From Methanosalsum natronophilum (GTDB lineage: Archaea > Halobacteriota > Methanosarcinia > Methanosarcinales > Methanosarcinaceae): a stretch of DNA of 64,000 nt. A model generated the notes under the pieces. That model saw only the letters and a list, made by a program, of their open reading frames with translations. It made no database searches and was not told the DNA's origin. How positions within the stretch are numbered: the stretch's first letter is position 1; each line of letters opens with the position of its first letter. The stretch is from contig NZ_JANUCS010000009.1 of the NCBI RefSeq assembly GCF_024808815.1, forward strand, positions 1 through 64,000. Direction: 5' to 3'. The translations under genes were made by a program, and so were the position numbers. Shown piece after piece: positions 7,945-17,702 of this stretch.

Positions 7945-9453
7945 TTATGAAGTTGCATTCACACGTTCTTCATGTGACATATTGGCTAGCTCTTCTACTG
8001 TATTTATATCAAGCCCTAATCCCTCAGCTACTTTTGTTCCATAATCCGAGTCTGCTTTGTAAAAGATTGCTGCTTGCCTTAATTGAATTCTTTCTATAGC
8101 ACCTGATAAATGTGATATAATATTTTTTACCAAGTGTTGTTTAGCCTCATCATCCATAACATCCCTATACAGATTCCCTGGTTGTACAAAGTCATCGTTT
8201 GGATGTGTGTATTCAGTACGTGCTGCCATTCCTGAGACTTCGAATGGTGGTTCTAATACACTTTCATTGGGTTCAGGCCCATTGAAACTGTTTGGCCAAT
8301 AATTTGGTCCACTACCTCCATTATCATCAACACGCATGAAACCATCACGTTGATAACTATTCTCTGGTGAATTTTTTGGCCTGTTGACAGGAATTAGGTT
8401 ATAGTTTGGCCCGAGTCGGTGTATGTGTGTGTCATGGTAAGAAAACACTCTAGCCTGAAGCATTTTATCGGGTGAAATACCTATACCAGGTACAAGGTTA
8501 GCTGGACTGAATGCAGCCTGTTCGACTTCTGCGAAATAGTTTTCAGGATTCCTGTTAAGAACAAGTTTACCGATATCTATTGGCGGGAAGTCTTCATGTG
8601 GCCACACTTTTGTTATATCAGTTATATCAAATCTATAGTTTTCAGCCTCTTCAGGTGTCATTATTTGCATTTGTAAAGTCCATGTAGGATAATCTCCATT
8701 TTGTATAGATTCATAAAGGTCTCTTGTTGCGTGGTCTGGATCTGAACCACTTAATTTCTCCGCTTCTTTGCCTGTCAAGTTTTTAATTCCTTGATCGGTT
8801 TTAAAGTGATATTTAACCCAATAATAATCACCATCTTCATTATACCATTTATAGGTGTGACTGGAATAGCCGTTCATATGACGGTAACTTGCGGGTGTAC
8901 CTCTATCAGAGAACAATATTGTTACTTGATGAATTGATTCGGGTGTTAATGATAAGAAGTCCCAGAACATATTAGCATCTTTGCAGTTAGTCGCAGGATG
9001 TCTTTTTTGTGTATGAATGAAATCAGGGAATTTAAGAGGATCTCTTATAAAGAAAACAGGTGTGTTATTCCCAGTCATATCATAATTTCCTTCTTCAGTA
9101 TAAAATTTGACAGCAAACCCACGTGGATCGCGTGCAGCATCTGCGGAACCTTTTTCGCCACCTACTGTAGAAAATCTAACAAATACTTCAGTTTTCTTAC
9201 CAACTTCAGATAAAAAGTTGGCTTTAGTATATTTACTGACATCTGAAGTAACTTCGAAATACCCTCCAGCACCTGCACCTTTAGCATGTACCACTCTTTC
9301 AGGTATTCTCTCACGATCAAAATGGCTAAGTTTATCTAGAAGATGAACATCTTGCATTAACACAGGCCCATTCTCTCCTGCTGTAAGGCTGTTCTGATCG
9401 TTACCTACAGGTATTCCAAAACCTGTGGTTAAAGTATTCTTTTTATTATCCAT
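7945..9453 (-). CDS. katA: Monofunctional haem catalase
   Basis: A 502-residue small-subunit haem catalase that turns hydrogen peroxide into water and oxygen in the cytoplasm. The distal catalytic His56 lies in [16 protein letters not shown], the distal Asn is in [12 protein letters not shown] (about residue 129), and the haem ligand Tyr339 is in the [14 protein letters not shown] signature. Length is usual for the class. The C-terminal flavodoxin-like extension of large-subunit catalases is absent. The gene is monocistronic: it has its own promoter region with a repeated operator-like motif and its own terminator. GGTGG lies about 9 bases before the ATG. Haem catalases are known in some Methanosarcina and Methanobrevibacter, often seen as acquired from bacteria. 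Confidence 0.97.
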   Translation of the reverse strand: MDNKKNTLTTGFGIPVGNDQNSLTAGENGPVLMQDVHLLDKLSHFDRERIPERVVHAKGAGAGGYFEVTSDVSKYTKANFLSEVGKKTEVFVRFSTVGGEKGSADAARDPRGFAVKFYTEEGNYDMTGNNTPVFFIRDPLKFPDFIHTQKRHPATNCKDANMFWDFLSLTPESIHQVTILFSDRGTPASYRHMNGYSSHTYKWYNEDGDYYWVKYHFKTDQGIKNLTGKEAEKLSGSDPDHATRDLYESIQNGDYPTWTLQMQIMTPEEAENYRFDITDITKVWPHEDFPPIDIGKLVLNRNPENYFAEVEQAAFSPANLVPGIGISPDKMLQARVFSYHDTHIHRLGPNYNLIPVNRPKNSPENSYQRDGFMRVDDNGGSGPNYWPNSFNGPEPNESVLEPPFEVSGMAARTEYTHPNDDFVQPGNLYRDVMDDEAKQHLVKNIISHLSGAIERIQLRQAAIFYKADSDYGTKVAEGLGLDINTVEELANMSHEERVNATS

Positions 9454-9471
9454 AGTTAATTTACCACCTTA

Positions 9472-9531
9472 ATACTCTAAGCTCGAAAAAAAAAGCCACT
9501 CTAAGCTAATTGTTGTTTTTTCTTAGAGTAT
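9472..9531 (-). promoter_or_regulatory. Catalase operator region, three copies of ACTCTAAG
   Basis: The 8-base element ACTCTAAG occurs at 9474-9481 and 9498-9505 on the plus strand and inverted (CTTAGAGT) at 9522-9529. The outer two form a perfect 10-base inverted repeat (9472-9481 with 9522-9531). An archaeal TATA-like box (TTTTAATATT, complement of about 9543-9552) would place transcription start near 9523, on the first copy, so a bound protein would block initiation or elongation. The distance between same-orientation copies is 24 bp, a little over two helix turns. This is a plausible peroxide-response operator; the protein that binds is unknown. Confidence 0.5.
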
Positions 9532-9760
9532 AGTTATGTGTAATATTAAAATGAAACTATTTAAGGCTTCCTTGTAAAAAAAATGTTTATAAGTTCAAAT
9601 ATCCATTATGATTATTTGCGTACTTTCCATAACCAGTAGATACATCACTAAATAACAACCTTTTTGTATTCATTTCAAAAGCACTTTCATTCATCACAAT
9701 TTATTAAATGTAAGAAACCCATAGATTCATTTTTTATCACTTTTTAGTTGCGATTTCATT

Positions 9761-10099
9761 TTATTTACCCATCTTTGCATTGTCGATGTAACCTTTACCA
9801 CGTGGTGATAATATGTAATAATGATTGTTATCTTTAGTAGTTTGCTCAATGAACAATGAAGCTTCTAACATCTCAAGATGGAACTTAGCCTGCATTTTGT
9901 CAATGCCTAGCTCTTTTTTAATTTCATCTAAAGTTCTTGGAGTTTTAGTAAGAACTTGGAGTATTTTTCTTCTAGTAGGATTTTGTAATGCTTTCAAACC
10001 ACTTTCGTGATCTTTTGTAGGATTTTTATCAATCTTACCTTCACTCTTCATTTTTTGAATCCACTTATGTTTCAAGCTTTTATTTTCTTCATCATTCAT
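9761..10099 (-). CDS. Winged-helix (ArsR-like) transcription regulator
   Basis: A 112-residue DNA-binding protein. After about 30 charged residues it has an ArsR-type winged helix: 'LKALQNPTRRKILQVL' (36-51), the 'TLDEIKKELGI..MQAKFHLEMLEAS' helix-turn-helix (57-80), and a wing ending 'YYILSPRGKGYID'. No metal-binding cysteines are present, so it is not a classical metal sensor. It ends about 300 bases upstream of the catalase gene on the same strand, with the operator-like repeats between them, which makes it a candidate regulator of catalase; this is inference from position alone. Confidence 0.8.
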   Translation of the reverse strand: MNDEENKSLKHKWIQKMKSEGKIDKNPTKDHESGLKALQNPTRRKILQVLTKTPRTLDEIKKELGIDKMQAKFHLEMLEASLFIEQTTKDNNHYYILSPRGKGYIDNAKMGK

Positions 10100-10223
10100 G
10101 CTACCAATTATAATGGATAATAATTATTTATTAAAGGTTTTGGTTCAATAATTCTAGCTAAATTTAAATAAATAAAATTTCCTTTATATTGTGGTATAAT
10201 GTCAATAATTTAATGAGGTAGAT

Positions 10224-10652
10224 ATGTCAAAAGAATGTTTAAACTGTGGGTCAAAAATCGAAAGTGAAAAAAAAGGAGTATGCGCAAATTGTGGCCTAAA
10301 ACCAGATTATTTAAAGGAAGATGGTTATAAACCTTACAATAATTGGATGCGTGCATTTAGTATTCTATATGGCGGGATTGGCCTAGCTGCTGCACCTGCA
10401 GGATTTATGTGGTATTTAGAATCGGGCCTCATATCAGTGCTGATTGGATATTCTATATCTTTATTAATAGCTGTGATTTTAGTCCTATTAGGTTTATTAC
10501 CCAATAAAACAATTAATCTTTTGAACATTAACGATAAGAGCAGACTTTTAATATTCATAATCATTTTAATTATTATTGATTTAATTGCAATAGGTTTTGT
10601 ACCCGAACCCCCAGGTGGCTGGTGGAACTATAATCCATGGCAAAATAATTAG
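10224..10652 (+). CDS. Zinc-ribbon membrane protein
   Basis: A 142-residue protein with an N-terminal zinc ribbon, CLNC at residues 5-8 and CANC at 20-23, then three hydrophobic helices (about 46-65, 70-91 and 107-126) and a Pro/Trp-rich tail (PEPPGGWW). GAGGT lies 6 bases before the ATG. Zinc-ribbon plus membrane-helix proteins are common in methanogens and are generally uncharacterised. It appears monocistronic. Confidence 0.7.
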   Translation: MSKECLNCGSKIESEKKGVCANCGLKPDYLKEDGYKPYNNWMRAFSILYGGIGLAAAPAGFMWYLESGLISVLIGYSISLLIAVILVLLGLLPNKTINLLNINDKSRLLIFIIILIIIDLIAIGFVPEPPGGWWNYNPWQNN

Positions 10653-10753
10653 AATCCATAGAAATTTTACTCTATAGATATTTTAATTTTTTAGTTAGAG
10701 AAACATGTTTATTAAGTAAAAATGAATTTGCAGCTGATTTTGATTAAGTTAAG

Positions 10754-10825
10754 TACACCAGCCGGGATTCGAACCCGGGTTCGAGCGTTGGCAACGCCCG
10801 GTGATAACCGCTACACTACTGGTGT
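10754..10825 (-). tRNA. tRNA-Gly (GCC)
   Basis: On the minus strand a full cloverleaf can be drawn: 7-bp acceptor stem ACACCAG/CTGGTGT, T-arm with GGTTCGAATCC, and an anticodon arm GCG-TTGCCAA-CGC giving anticodon GCC. No CCA is encoded; the discriminator base is A. No intron. It reads GGC and GGU glycine codons. Confidence 0.95.
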
Positions 10826-11059
10826 ATAGAAGATAGTTTTTTGTTTTATTAAAACCAATAGACTCCTAATAAGCAGATGTAATATATTAGAGTTGCGATT
10901 TAATATTTTTATTACTTTTATATTTTTACTTAAAATTTAAAGTAAAGGCTATACTCAATTTAAAATGCTTAAGTAAATTAAATATATACAAGTTTCTTTT
11001 TTAATTTTTAAAGCTTGAGGATATACTAAATGAGAATATAGATTCTAATTTAATAACTA

Positions 11060-13039
11060 TTAAAATGTATCACCAACAGATATTGATGAATTATTTTTCA
11101 TGTATTTATCATGAGTCCCCTTTTTTTGAATTGCGACACCTAAAATAACTAAATGTGTTTCTACTGGTGGATTATGCCAATTTTGAGGAATCACTTTTTT
11201 TTCATTTACTTTTATCTCGATATCACTTTTATTGAAGCCACAAGCTAACATATGGTTCGTAACCAGCTTTTTCCCATGTTCTTTGGCAAATTCTAGAGCT
11301 TGGTAATAATCTTCTATCTTATACCGTCCATCTTGTGAAAATAATAAATAATTTTTATCTGGTTTATTAATTGACTCAGGTATTATCATCATTTCTAGAC
11401 GCTTAATACCATTCCCAAACAATGCACCTGCAGCATTTCCTACACTTGCAAATTCAGGAACTCTTATATCAGCATCAATCAATTTATCTAAACCATCTCT
11501 ATAAGCACTCACAGGACCTCCTAACAAAACTACAGGCACATCAAGTTTAAATTTAACATCACTGTTATTTTTAATCATTTCGTGTATACCTTCACGTGGA
11601 AGCATTGGTAACATAAAAGTTATCAAGCGATATGCCATATTTATTGTAAACATTTGTTTGACTTCTTTGCAGAATTCATAGGCTTGAAATTTGTTTAACT
11701 TACCTAATTTCTTGGAACCTATTAATGAGGCTTCAACGTTCCATTTCTTATAATCTCCTAGCACATGCAATGCATCAGTTGGTGTGAATCCAATACACTG
11801 GACTAACCGTTTTTTAATCAAAGAGTTCATTATCTGTGTTGCGGGAGGTTTTACCATAAGCCTACTAAGATCAGCAAAAGAACGCGGATCCTCATAATCT
11901 ATTACTTTAAGTAGTTTTTCTTCAGATTTTGTAAGGTGCCCATGTTTTTTTTCAGTACGTATGAAATACTTTGTAGGCTGAATATTTTCATCAAGTGTAC
12001 GTCTTGAGACAATTTCATCCCTTTTCAATTTATCTAAGAGATTTTTATATTTGGTTGCAGCATAGCATAATGGTATAACTTTATTTGGACCGATATTGAG
12101 TTTTTTGTCCTGAATCCATATATGACTATCCCCACCCATAGCGGAAGTTTCCATGACAGTTGCTCTGACTCTTGTTTTCCATCCCCCTACAATAGCTCCA
12201 GTTTCACTGAGTTCAGGCACACCATTTTTAATTAAAGACACATCGGTGCTGGTACCTCCGACATCGATCACTGTACATGTGTCAAGTCTTGTTAAATATG
12301 ATGCACCTATAAGACTAGCAGCTGGTCCCGAGAAAATTGTTTCAATTGGTTTATCTAGAGCATCTTGGATACTTATCACTGATCCGTCACATTTGAGCAT
12401 GAGCATACGAGCATTAATATCCTTTTCTTTTATTACCTGTATTGTAGATTCTATGAATTGACGGATTATTGGAATTAATTTTGCATTAAGTGTTGCAGTA
12501 ACTGCACGTTCGTATACTCCAATATCCTGAGAGAGATTATGTCCACAAACTACAGGCATACCAGTCCTACTTTCAATCAGCTCTTTTATTTTAAGCTCAT
12601 GTTCAGGATTACGTATACTGAAATAAGATGATACTGCAAATGCGGAAACTTTTGTTTTTACGTTATTTACAAATTCAGTTATTTCATCAAAATTGAGGTT
12701 TTCAATCTCTTCTCCATTATTGTCATGACCACCACTTGTTTCCAATATATCCAAAGCAGGATAATTGTTTGATGGATGATCTCCTACAAGTATTAAACCA
12801 ACTGGATCACCGGTTTTCTCAAGCACAGTATTAGTTGCAAGTGTGGTTGAAACTGATACTAAACTTACTTGCTTTAAATGCTCGGTATCAATCGATTCAA
12901 GTGCATTTTTAATGCCTACGGTCATGTCAGGATAAGTTGTCAATGACTTATTGAACTCTACTATTGAACCATCACTATTTTCCACTATAATCGCATCAGT
13001 ATAAGTGCCACCAGCATCAATTCCAAGACTATATCGCAT
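11060..13039 (-). CDS. Hydantoinase/oxoprolinase-family (HyuA-like) protein
   Basis: About 659 residues from the preferred ATG at 13039. The frame extends 21 codons further to 13102, but family members begin at this 'MRYSLGIDAGGTYTDAIIV' start, and GTGAT lies 5 bases before it. It has the ATPase fold of N-methylhydantoinase A and 5-oxoprolinase: phosphate loop GIDAGGTYTD at the start, 'VSTTLATNTVLE', 'FSGPAASLIGA', 'VIDVGGTSTDVSL' and 'METSAMGGDSHI'. These enzymes cleave cyclic amides with ATP, but archaeal members have no proven substrate. No HyuB partner is adjacent. Residues about 330-420 (after IPLCYA) look like an inserted helical, winged-helix-like domain ('LTKSEEKLLKVIDY...LSRLMVKPPATQIMNSLIKKRLV'). 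Confidence 0.85.
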   Translation of the reverse strand: MRYSLGIDAGGTYTDAIIVENSDGSIVEFNKSLTTYPDMTVGIKNALESIDTEHLKQVSLVSVSTTLATNTVLEKTGDPVGLILVGDHPSNNYPALDILETSGGHDNNGEEIENLNFDEITEFVNNVKTKVSAFAVSSYFSIRNPEHELKIKELIESRTGMPVVCGHNLSQDIGVYERAVTATLNAKLIPIIRQFIESTIQVIKEKDINARMLMLKCDGSVISIQDALDKPIETIFSGPAASLIGASYLTRLDTCTVIDVGGTSTDVSLIKNGVPELSETGAIVGGWKTRVRATVMETSAMGGDSHIWIQDKKLNIGPNKVIPLCYAATKYKNLLDKLKRDEIVSRRTLDENIQPTKYFIRTEKKHGHLTKSEEKLLKVIDYEDPRSFADLSRLMVKPPATQIMNSLIKKRLVQCIGFTPTDALHVLGDYKKWNVEASLIGSKKLGKLNKFQAYEFCKEVKQMFTINMAYRLITFMLPMLPREGIHEMIKNNSDVKFKLDVPVVLLGGPVSAYRDGLDKLIDADIRVPEFASVGNAAGALFGNGIKRLEMMIIPESINKPDKNYLLFSQDGRYKIEDYYQALEFAKEHGKKLVTNHMLACGFNKSDIEIKVNEKKVIPQNWHNPPVETHLVILGVAIQKKGTHDKYMKNNSSISVGDTF

Positions 13040-13278
13040 GAATATCACATCTGTTCCAATATGGAACAATATACTAATTCTATATCTCTTAATATATAAC
13101 ATAAATTGTATTTTAGTGTATATATAGTGGTGGTATAGACATTGATACTTAAAATATTAAATAAATACAGTATCAAATCGATTATAACAAGAGATTCTAT
13201 TAAATTAAATTAAATATTTTAATAAATATTTTTAATTCTCTGATATTACTAATAAGTTAATATTGAATACGAGATAAA

Positions 13279-16200
13279 TTAGACAAGCTCAAAAACTTGT
13301 GTAGAGGGAATTTTTTCTTTACACATTTCAACATGTTCAGGATGACATGTGAAGTAAAACACCTGATTTGTTTTAATTAAATCATTTATTGCTTTGAAAG
13401 CGTTCTGGGCTCTAGTATTATCAAAATTCACGAACACATCGTCAAAAATTATGGGTAATGATGGATTATATTTTTGAAAGTGGAGAATAAAGCCAATCCT
13501 AAGTGATAGGTAAAGCTGTTCTGCAGTTCCTCTACTTAATTGCTGAATATCTTTGTGATTCCCTGAACAATCTTCAACTAAGATTTCAGAAGAATCTAAT
13601 GGTGAGTATATCCTATTGTACTTCTCTCCAGTAATAATGGAAAAGAATTTTTGTGCGTCTGTAACAACTTCAGGTTGGTGCTCATGTTCATACTTTGAAA
13701 TTGCATTATTAAGTAAGTTTTCAGCAAGAATAAAAGCTGCCCATTTACGTGATATGTGATTTGCTTTTTCACTTACAGATTTCAGATTTTGTTGAATTTC
13801 AGATTCTTGATGATTTTCTATAAGGTGATTTATTTTCGTTTCAGTTTCACCAATCGTGTTGGATAATGTTTCTATCATATCGTTTATCCTTTCAATTTCT
13901 TCTTTAAGCTCACTTTTCTCAAGTTCAAGCTCACCGTAAGTTGTATTGTTCAATTTTTCTAAGATTTCATTGAATAAATCATTTCCAGTAAATCTTCGAA
14001 TTCTGTGCTCAGAGGTCTTTATTTCGTCTTTTAATTTTTTCAGTTCAATCCAATTTTGTTCCTTTTTTCTAAATTCTTTAAGTGTAGTAACTTTTTCTAA
14101 ACTTAAAATCATATTTATCCTACTTTCAATATTATTGATTTCTGAATAGGTAACATCTAGTTTCTTATCGAGTTTCTCAATATTTGAAACAATTAAATCT
14201 AATTGGGCTTGGCCTCTTTCAGATAAATCCAGTTTTTCTTTAAGCAGCCTTACAGAAACTTCTATGGGTTGACTAGGATTCATCTTAAGATCTTTGATTA
14301 GCTTTACAGTTTTATTTTTGTAGGATTGAACACTGTTACTTATCTGTTCATATTCTTCTTCTTTACTTGAGAGATTAGCATTTTTATCATAACAAGTCTG
14401 AATTATAGAATATATTTCAAGTACTTGTGTTGGTAACAAGCCTGTATTTAACTTGTTTGAAAGCAACCAATTATTAAATTCATGAATTATGTCATTTATG
14501 CTATTTTCAATATTACTCTTTTCAACCTTTTTTTCCCTAAGATTCTCAGAAAGTTGCCTATTTTTATCAAAGAGTTCGGCTTCTTCAAGTTGAATATTAT
14601 TAAGTTCAGCTGATTTATCTGCTTCAACCTGTAACTCTTTGGCTTTTTGTTCAACTTGAGACAAGCGGGGGATAAAATCGAAACCACATATCTTTGCTTG
14701 CTCCTTTAAAAATGAAGTTAGCTTTTTCTTTTTTTCTTCAGCATTTGTAATGTATTGGTCAATATCGTAAGGTGACTCAAAATTATCAAGAAATTTTTTA
14801 TCTTCATCATGTAAAGATTTATTTGTAGTTGGTTTGCTATTATTTTTATTTGAAATATAGAGATATAATATTATTGAGCCCACAAGTATTCCCGATATTA
14901 AAGCCCCTTCTGCTAAAAGTCCAATCGTGTACATATATATAGCTTGAAGGATAGCAATTATCAATAACAGTATTGCAGGCCATACTGGTGCACTTCCATT
15001 TACATTTTTTCTTTGAACTAATGTATTAAGTATTGCAGCATCTTTTCTCCAATTATCAAGATCATTGTTAAGTTTCTCTAATTCAGGAATAAATGTTCTT
15101 AAGTTGAATATTGCTTCAAAACACCCCTCAATTTCCACTGTAATAAGGTTAGGATTAATATACTTTCGCTTATTTTTATTTGACTCAAGCTTTGCATTTA
15201 TCTGATCAATATTCTCATTTAAAAGCTTTATTTCGGAATTTAGATCAGAAACTTTGTTATCAAGGAAATTTAATTGTAACTGTTTAGTTTTAATAAATTC
15301 TTTTGTTTGTATTGAAAAATCAGTATTATTGAGTTTCTCACGATTCCAATCATAACTAATTGATTTAAGTAACTTATCCAATTCTTGTTTCTCAGAAGCT
15401 ATCTTAAGTTCGACCTGTTTACTAGAAGCTTTATCAGCAATGTATTTCTCAAGATAGTTGACTAATTGATATATTTCTTCTTTGTAGTCTAGAACATCGT
15501 AATCGATTAGTAAATTCTCCTTGTCCAGTATCAATTCTTGTTTTTCCTTAGTAAACTCTTCAACTTGATTTTCTAAATGCTCTTTTCGTTTCACTAAATT
15601 GGTAATTTCATCAGAATGTTTTTCACAAAAAAATGAGATTTTTTTAATATTATCCAAAGTTGCATTTGAAGAAACTAAGTTGATCCAATCGTCCCATACA
15701 TATAAAAGGTTATTCACAAAATCAAACTTTTTATAGAGATCTTCTCGTGTTGCTTTTAATTTTTCTCTTTCATTTAAGCAAGATTCAAGATTTGTTTGAA
15801 GTTCATCATATGATTCTATTTTACCCACATGTTCTGAATATTGTGTTTTGAGATTTTTTATTTTGTAGAATAATTCATTCAAAACTGGTTTTTTACCTTT
15901 TGGCTTATAGTAAAATCGATGCATTGAATTGAGTTTTGATTTCACATCAGAAATTGATATGCTTTTAAAACCTGTACCTGCACTATACAATTTGTTCTGT
16001 ATCGCTTCATCATTAAGTGTATTGAAGTCCTGTAATTCTTTCAGGCTAAATGCATAAATGTTTTCAAATGTATTGGAATCTATACTGCCAACGAGCTTGC
16101 TAAGATCATGTTTGTCGCCTATTTTTCCTGTAGGCAAGATCAAGTTCAACTCGGTAGTATCATAGCGTTCAATGACATATTTTTCATCCTTACTTATAAG

Positions 16201-16425
16201 ACTTAGAGAGCCACCATGTCGCCCTCCTTTTAGTGGGATATATGGTTTTGGACTTGTATTTTTGACTTTTGAGAAACCAAAGAACATTATTCGTATAAAC
16301 TCTAGTAAAGTAGATTTTCCTGCTTCATTTGGACCATAAAATAATACACAATTTGAGGTAATTCCCTCAGCTCTATAACTATTGAACTTACCAAATCCAT
16401 TTATGTTGATATTTTCAATCCTCAT
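13279..16425 (-). CDS. YhaN-type Rad50/SbcC-like ATPase with central membrane segment
   Basis: A 1048-residue SMC-like ATPase of the YhaN group. The Walker A loop is at residues 31-39 (GPNEAGKST). Long coiled coils occupy about 170-480 and 600-930, and two hydrophobic helices lie near 484-545, where Rad50 would carry its zinc hook. The signature motif (LSRGTAEQLYLSLRIG) and Walker B (PIIFDDVFVNFD) are near the C terminus. There is no CxxC hook. YhaN works with the nuclease YhaO in bacteria; the pair resembles SbcCD/Mre11-Rad50 and is thought to act on DNA ends. The start overlaps the YhaO stop by 4 bases, so the two are co-translated. The membrane helices suggest the complex is held at the cytoplasmic membrane. 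Confidence 0.9.
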   Translation of the reverse strand: MRIENININGFGKFNSYRAEGITSNCVLFYGPNEAGKSTLLEFIRIMFFGFSKVKNTSPKPYIPLKGGRHGGSLSLISKDEKYVIERYDTTELNLILPTGKIGDKHDLSKLVGSIDSNTFENIYAFSLKELQDFNTLNDEAIQNKLYSAGTGFKSISISDVKSKLNSMHRFYYKPKGKKPVLNELFYKIKNLKTQYSEHVGKIESYDELQTNLESCLNEREKLKATREDLYKKFDFVNNLLYVWDDWINLVSSNATLDNIKKISFFCEKHSDEITNLVKRKEHLENQVEEFTKEKQELILDKENLLIDYDVLDYKEEIYQLVNYLEKYIADKASSKQVELKIASEKQELDKLLKSISYDWNREKLNNTDFSIQTKEFIKTKQLQLNFLDNKVSDLNSEIKLLNENIDQINAKLESNKNKRKYINPNLITVEIEGCFEAIFNLRTFIPELEKLNNDLDNWRKDAAILNTLVQRKNVNGSAPVWPAILLLIIAILQAIYMYTIGLLAEGALISGILVGSIILYLYISNKNNSKPTTNKSLHDEDKKFLDNFESPYDIDQYITNAEEKKKKLTSFLKEQAKICGFDFIPRLSQVEQKAKELQVEADKSAELNNIQLEEAELFDKNRQLSENLREKKVEKSNIENSINDIIHEFNNWLLSNKLNTGLLPTQVLEIYSIIQTCYDKNANLSSKEEEYEQISNSVQSYKNKTVKLIKDLKMNPSQPIEVSVRLLKEKLDLSERGQAQLDLIVSNIEKLDKKLDVTYSEINNIESRINMILSLEKVTTLKEFRKKEQNWIELKKLKDEIKTSEHRIRRFTGNDLFNEILEKLNNTTYGELELEKSELKEEIERINDMIETLSNTIGETETKINHLIENHQESEIQQNLKSVSEKANHISRKWAAFILAENLLNNAISKYEHEHQPEVVTDAQKFFSIITGEKYNRIYSPLDSSEILVEDCSGNHKDIQQLSRGTAEQLYLSLRIGFILHFQKYNPSLPIIFDDVFVNFDNTRAQNAFKAINDLIKTNQVFYFTCHPEHVEMCKEKIPSTQVFELV

Positions 16426-17702
16426 TCATCATTCTCCATGAACTGATCCAATATGATGTCTTCAGCTTCATACAATATTGTTCTCAGCTCGGATTTATTT
16501 ATGGGTTGCAGAAATCTTTTTCCATCATTGGAGTTAAAAAGAGTTGAAACTGTTTCAAATAGTTCAGTTAAATCATCATCATTAGCTTGATACTCATCAA
16601 CAAGTTTCACAATTTCGCTTAAAAGGTCTTGGCGTTGAGCTATATTTTGTCTATTTATAGGCAATTTTGTATGGTTCCGTAGTCGATCGATCCAAATGAA
16701 CTGAGAATCAAGATTTTGGTCATCGTTAAAATATTTTAAAATATTATCAATAACCTCTTCATCATTTAGAATGCTGCTAAGCTTAGACTTACCTACTAAT
16801 TTATACCTGCATATAATGGATTTATCAGTTTGCTCATTCTTGACTGTTCGAATATGTTTATTCAACATTTCAATTAAGTCTGACTCTGAATTTAATCCAT
16901 TCAATGATAATTCGGCACAATCCCAATAGATTGTGCTAGTACTCTGAAAGGTATACTTTATTTGAGGATTGTCCATTTTCACAAGATAACAACCTCTTTC
17001 ACCTGTTTCACCTGGATGTCGGCCTTGAGTATTCCCAGAATATATGATAGGAGGATTGTTTTGAAGAATTGAAGGAGTATGTACATGTCCTAGTGCCCAA
17101 TAATCATAATTCAATTGATTTAAATCGTTTAAAGTACATGGGGAATAACTATAATGCTCACCGTGATTTCCGACACTACAATGCAATAAACCAATCGTTA
17201 GAGGCCATTTTTTACTTTTCGCAGGGAATTGTTTAACAAGATTATCTTTTATGTGATGTTCCTGATAACTCATGCCTACGATATGAACATTAAAATCATT
17301 GGATTTAAATACTTTAACCTCAGGTTCTTTTCCATTGAATATATGTACATTTTCGGGCCAATTTAAATGTGCAGACCAACCAGATAGCGGGTCATGGTTA
17401 CCATGTACTATATATGCCTCAATTTTAGATTCATTTAACAATTCCATTCCTTTAAGGAACTGCAACTGAGAATAGAGGCTTTTATTCTGATTATCATAAA
17501 TATCACCAGCGAAAAGTACAAAGTTGACTTCTTTTCTAATAGCAAGATAAATTAGATTAAAAAAAGAATCAAAAGTAGCATTAGATAATTTATGTGCCAG
17601 TTTCTGATTTATTTCCGCAATACCACTAAAGGGACTATCTAAATGAAGATCCGCAGCATGAATAAAAGAAATACTGTTTGCTGAATTTGATTCGTTGACC
17701 AT
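16422..17702 (-). CDS. YhaO-type Mre11/SbcD-like exonuclease
   Basis: A 426-residue calcineurin-fold metallophosphoesterase. The metal-binding motifs are all present: DLHLD near residue 18, GDIYDN near 66, GNHD near 101, 'GLLHCSVG' with His near 173 and 'GHVHT' near 205. The C-terminal 200 residues would bind the partner ATPase. In bacteria YhaO-YhaN form an operon and act as a DNA-end nuclease parallel to SbcCD. Here the stop overlaps the start of the YhaN-type gene (ATGA). It is the first gene of the operon, with about 600 bases of gene-free DNA above it. This is an addition to, not a replacement of, the usual archaeal Mre11-Rad50, which I cannot see in this window. Confidence 0.9.
   Translation of the reverse strand: MVNESNSANSISFIHAADLHLDSPFSGIAEINQKLAHKLSNATFDSFFNLIYLAIRKEVNFVLFAGDIYDNQNKSLYSQLQFLKGMELLNESKIEAYIVHGNHDPLSGWSAHLNWPENVHIFNGKEPEVKVFKSNDFNVHIVGMSYQEHHIKDNLVKQFPAKSKKWPLTIGLLHCSVGNHGEHYSYSPCTLNDLNQLNYDYWALGHVHTPSILQNNPPIIYSGNTQGRHPGETGERGCYLVKMDNPQIKYTFQSTSTIYWDCAELSLNGLNSESDLIEMLNKHIRTVKNEQTDKSIICRYKLVGKSKLSSILNDEEVIDNILKYFNDDQNLDSQFIWIDRLRNHTKLPINRQNIAQRQDLLSEIVKLVDEYQANDDDLTELFETVSTLFNSNDGKRFLQPINKSELRTILYEAEDIILDQFMENDE

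Noticed and set aside
13946-14149. Several open frames antisense to the long YhaN-type gene
   Set aside because: They mirror coiled-coil coding on the other strand and lack start signals.
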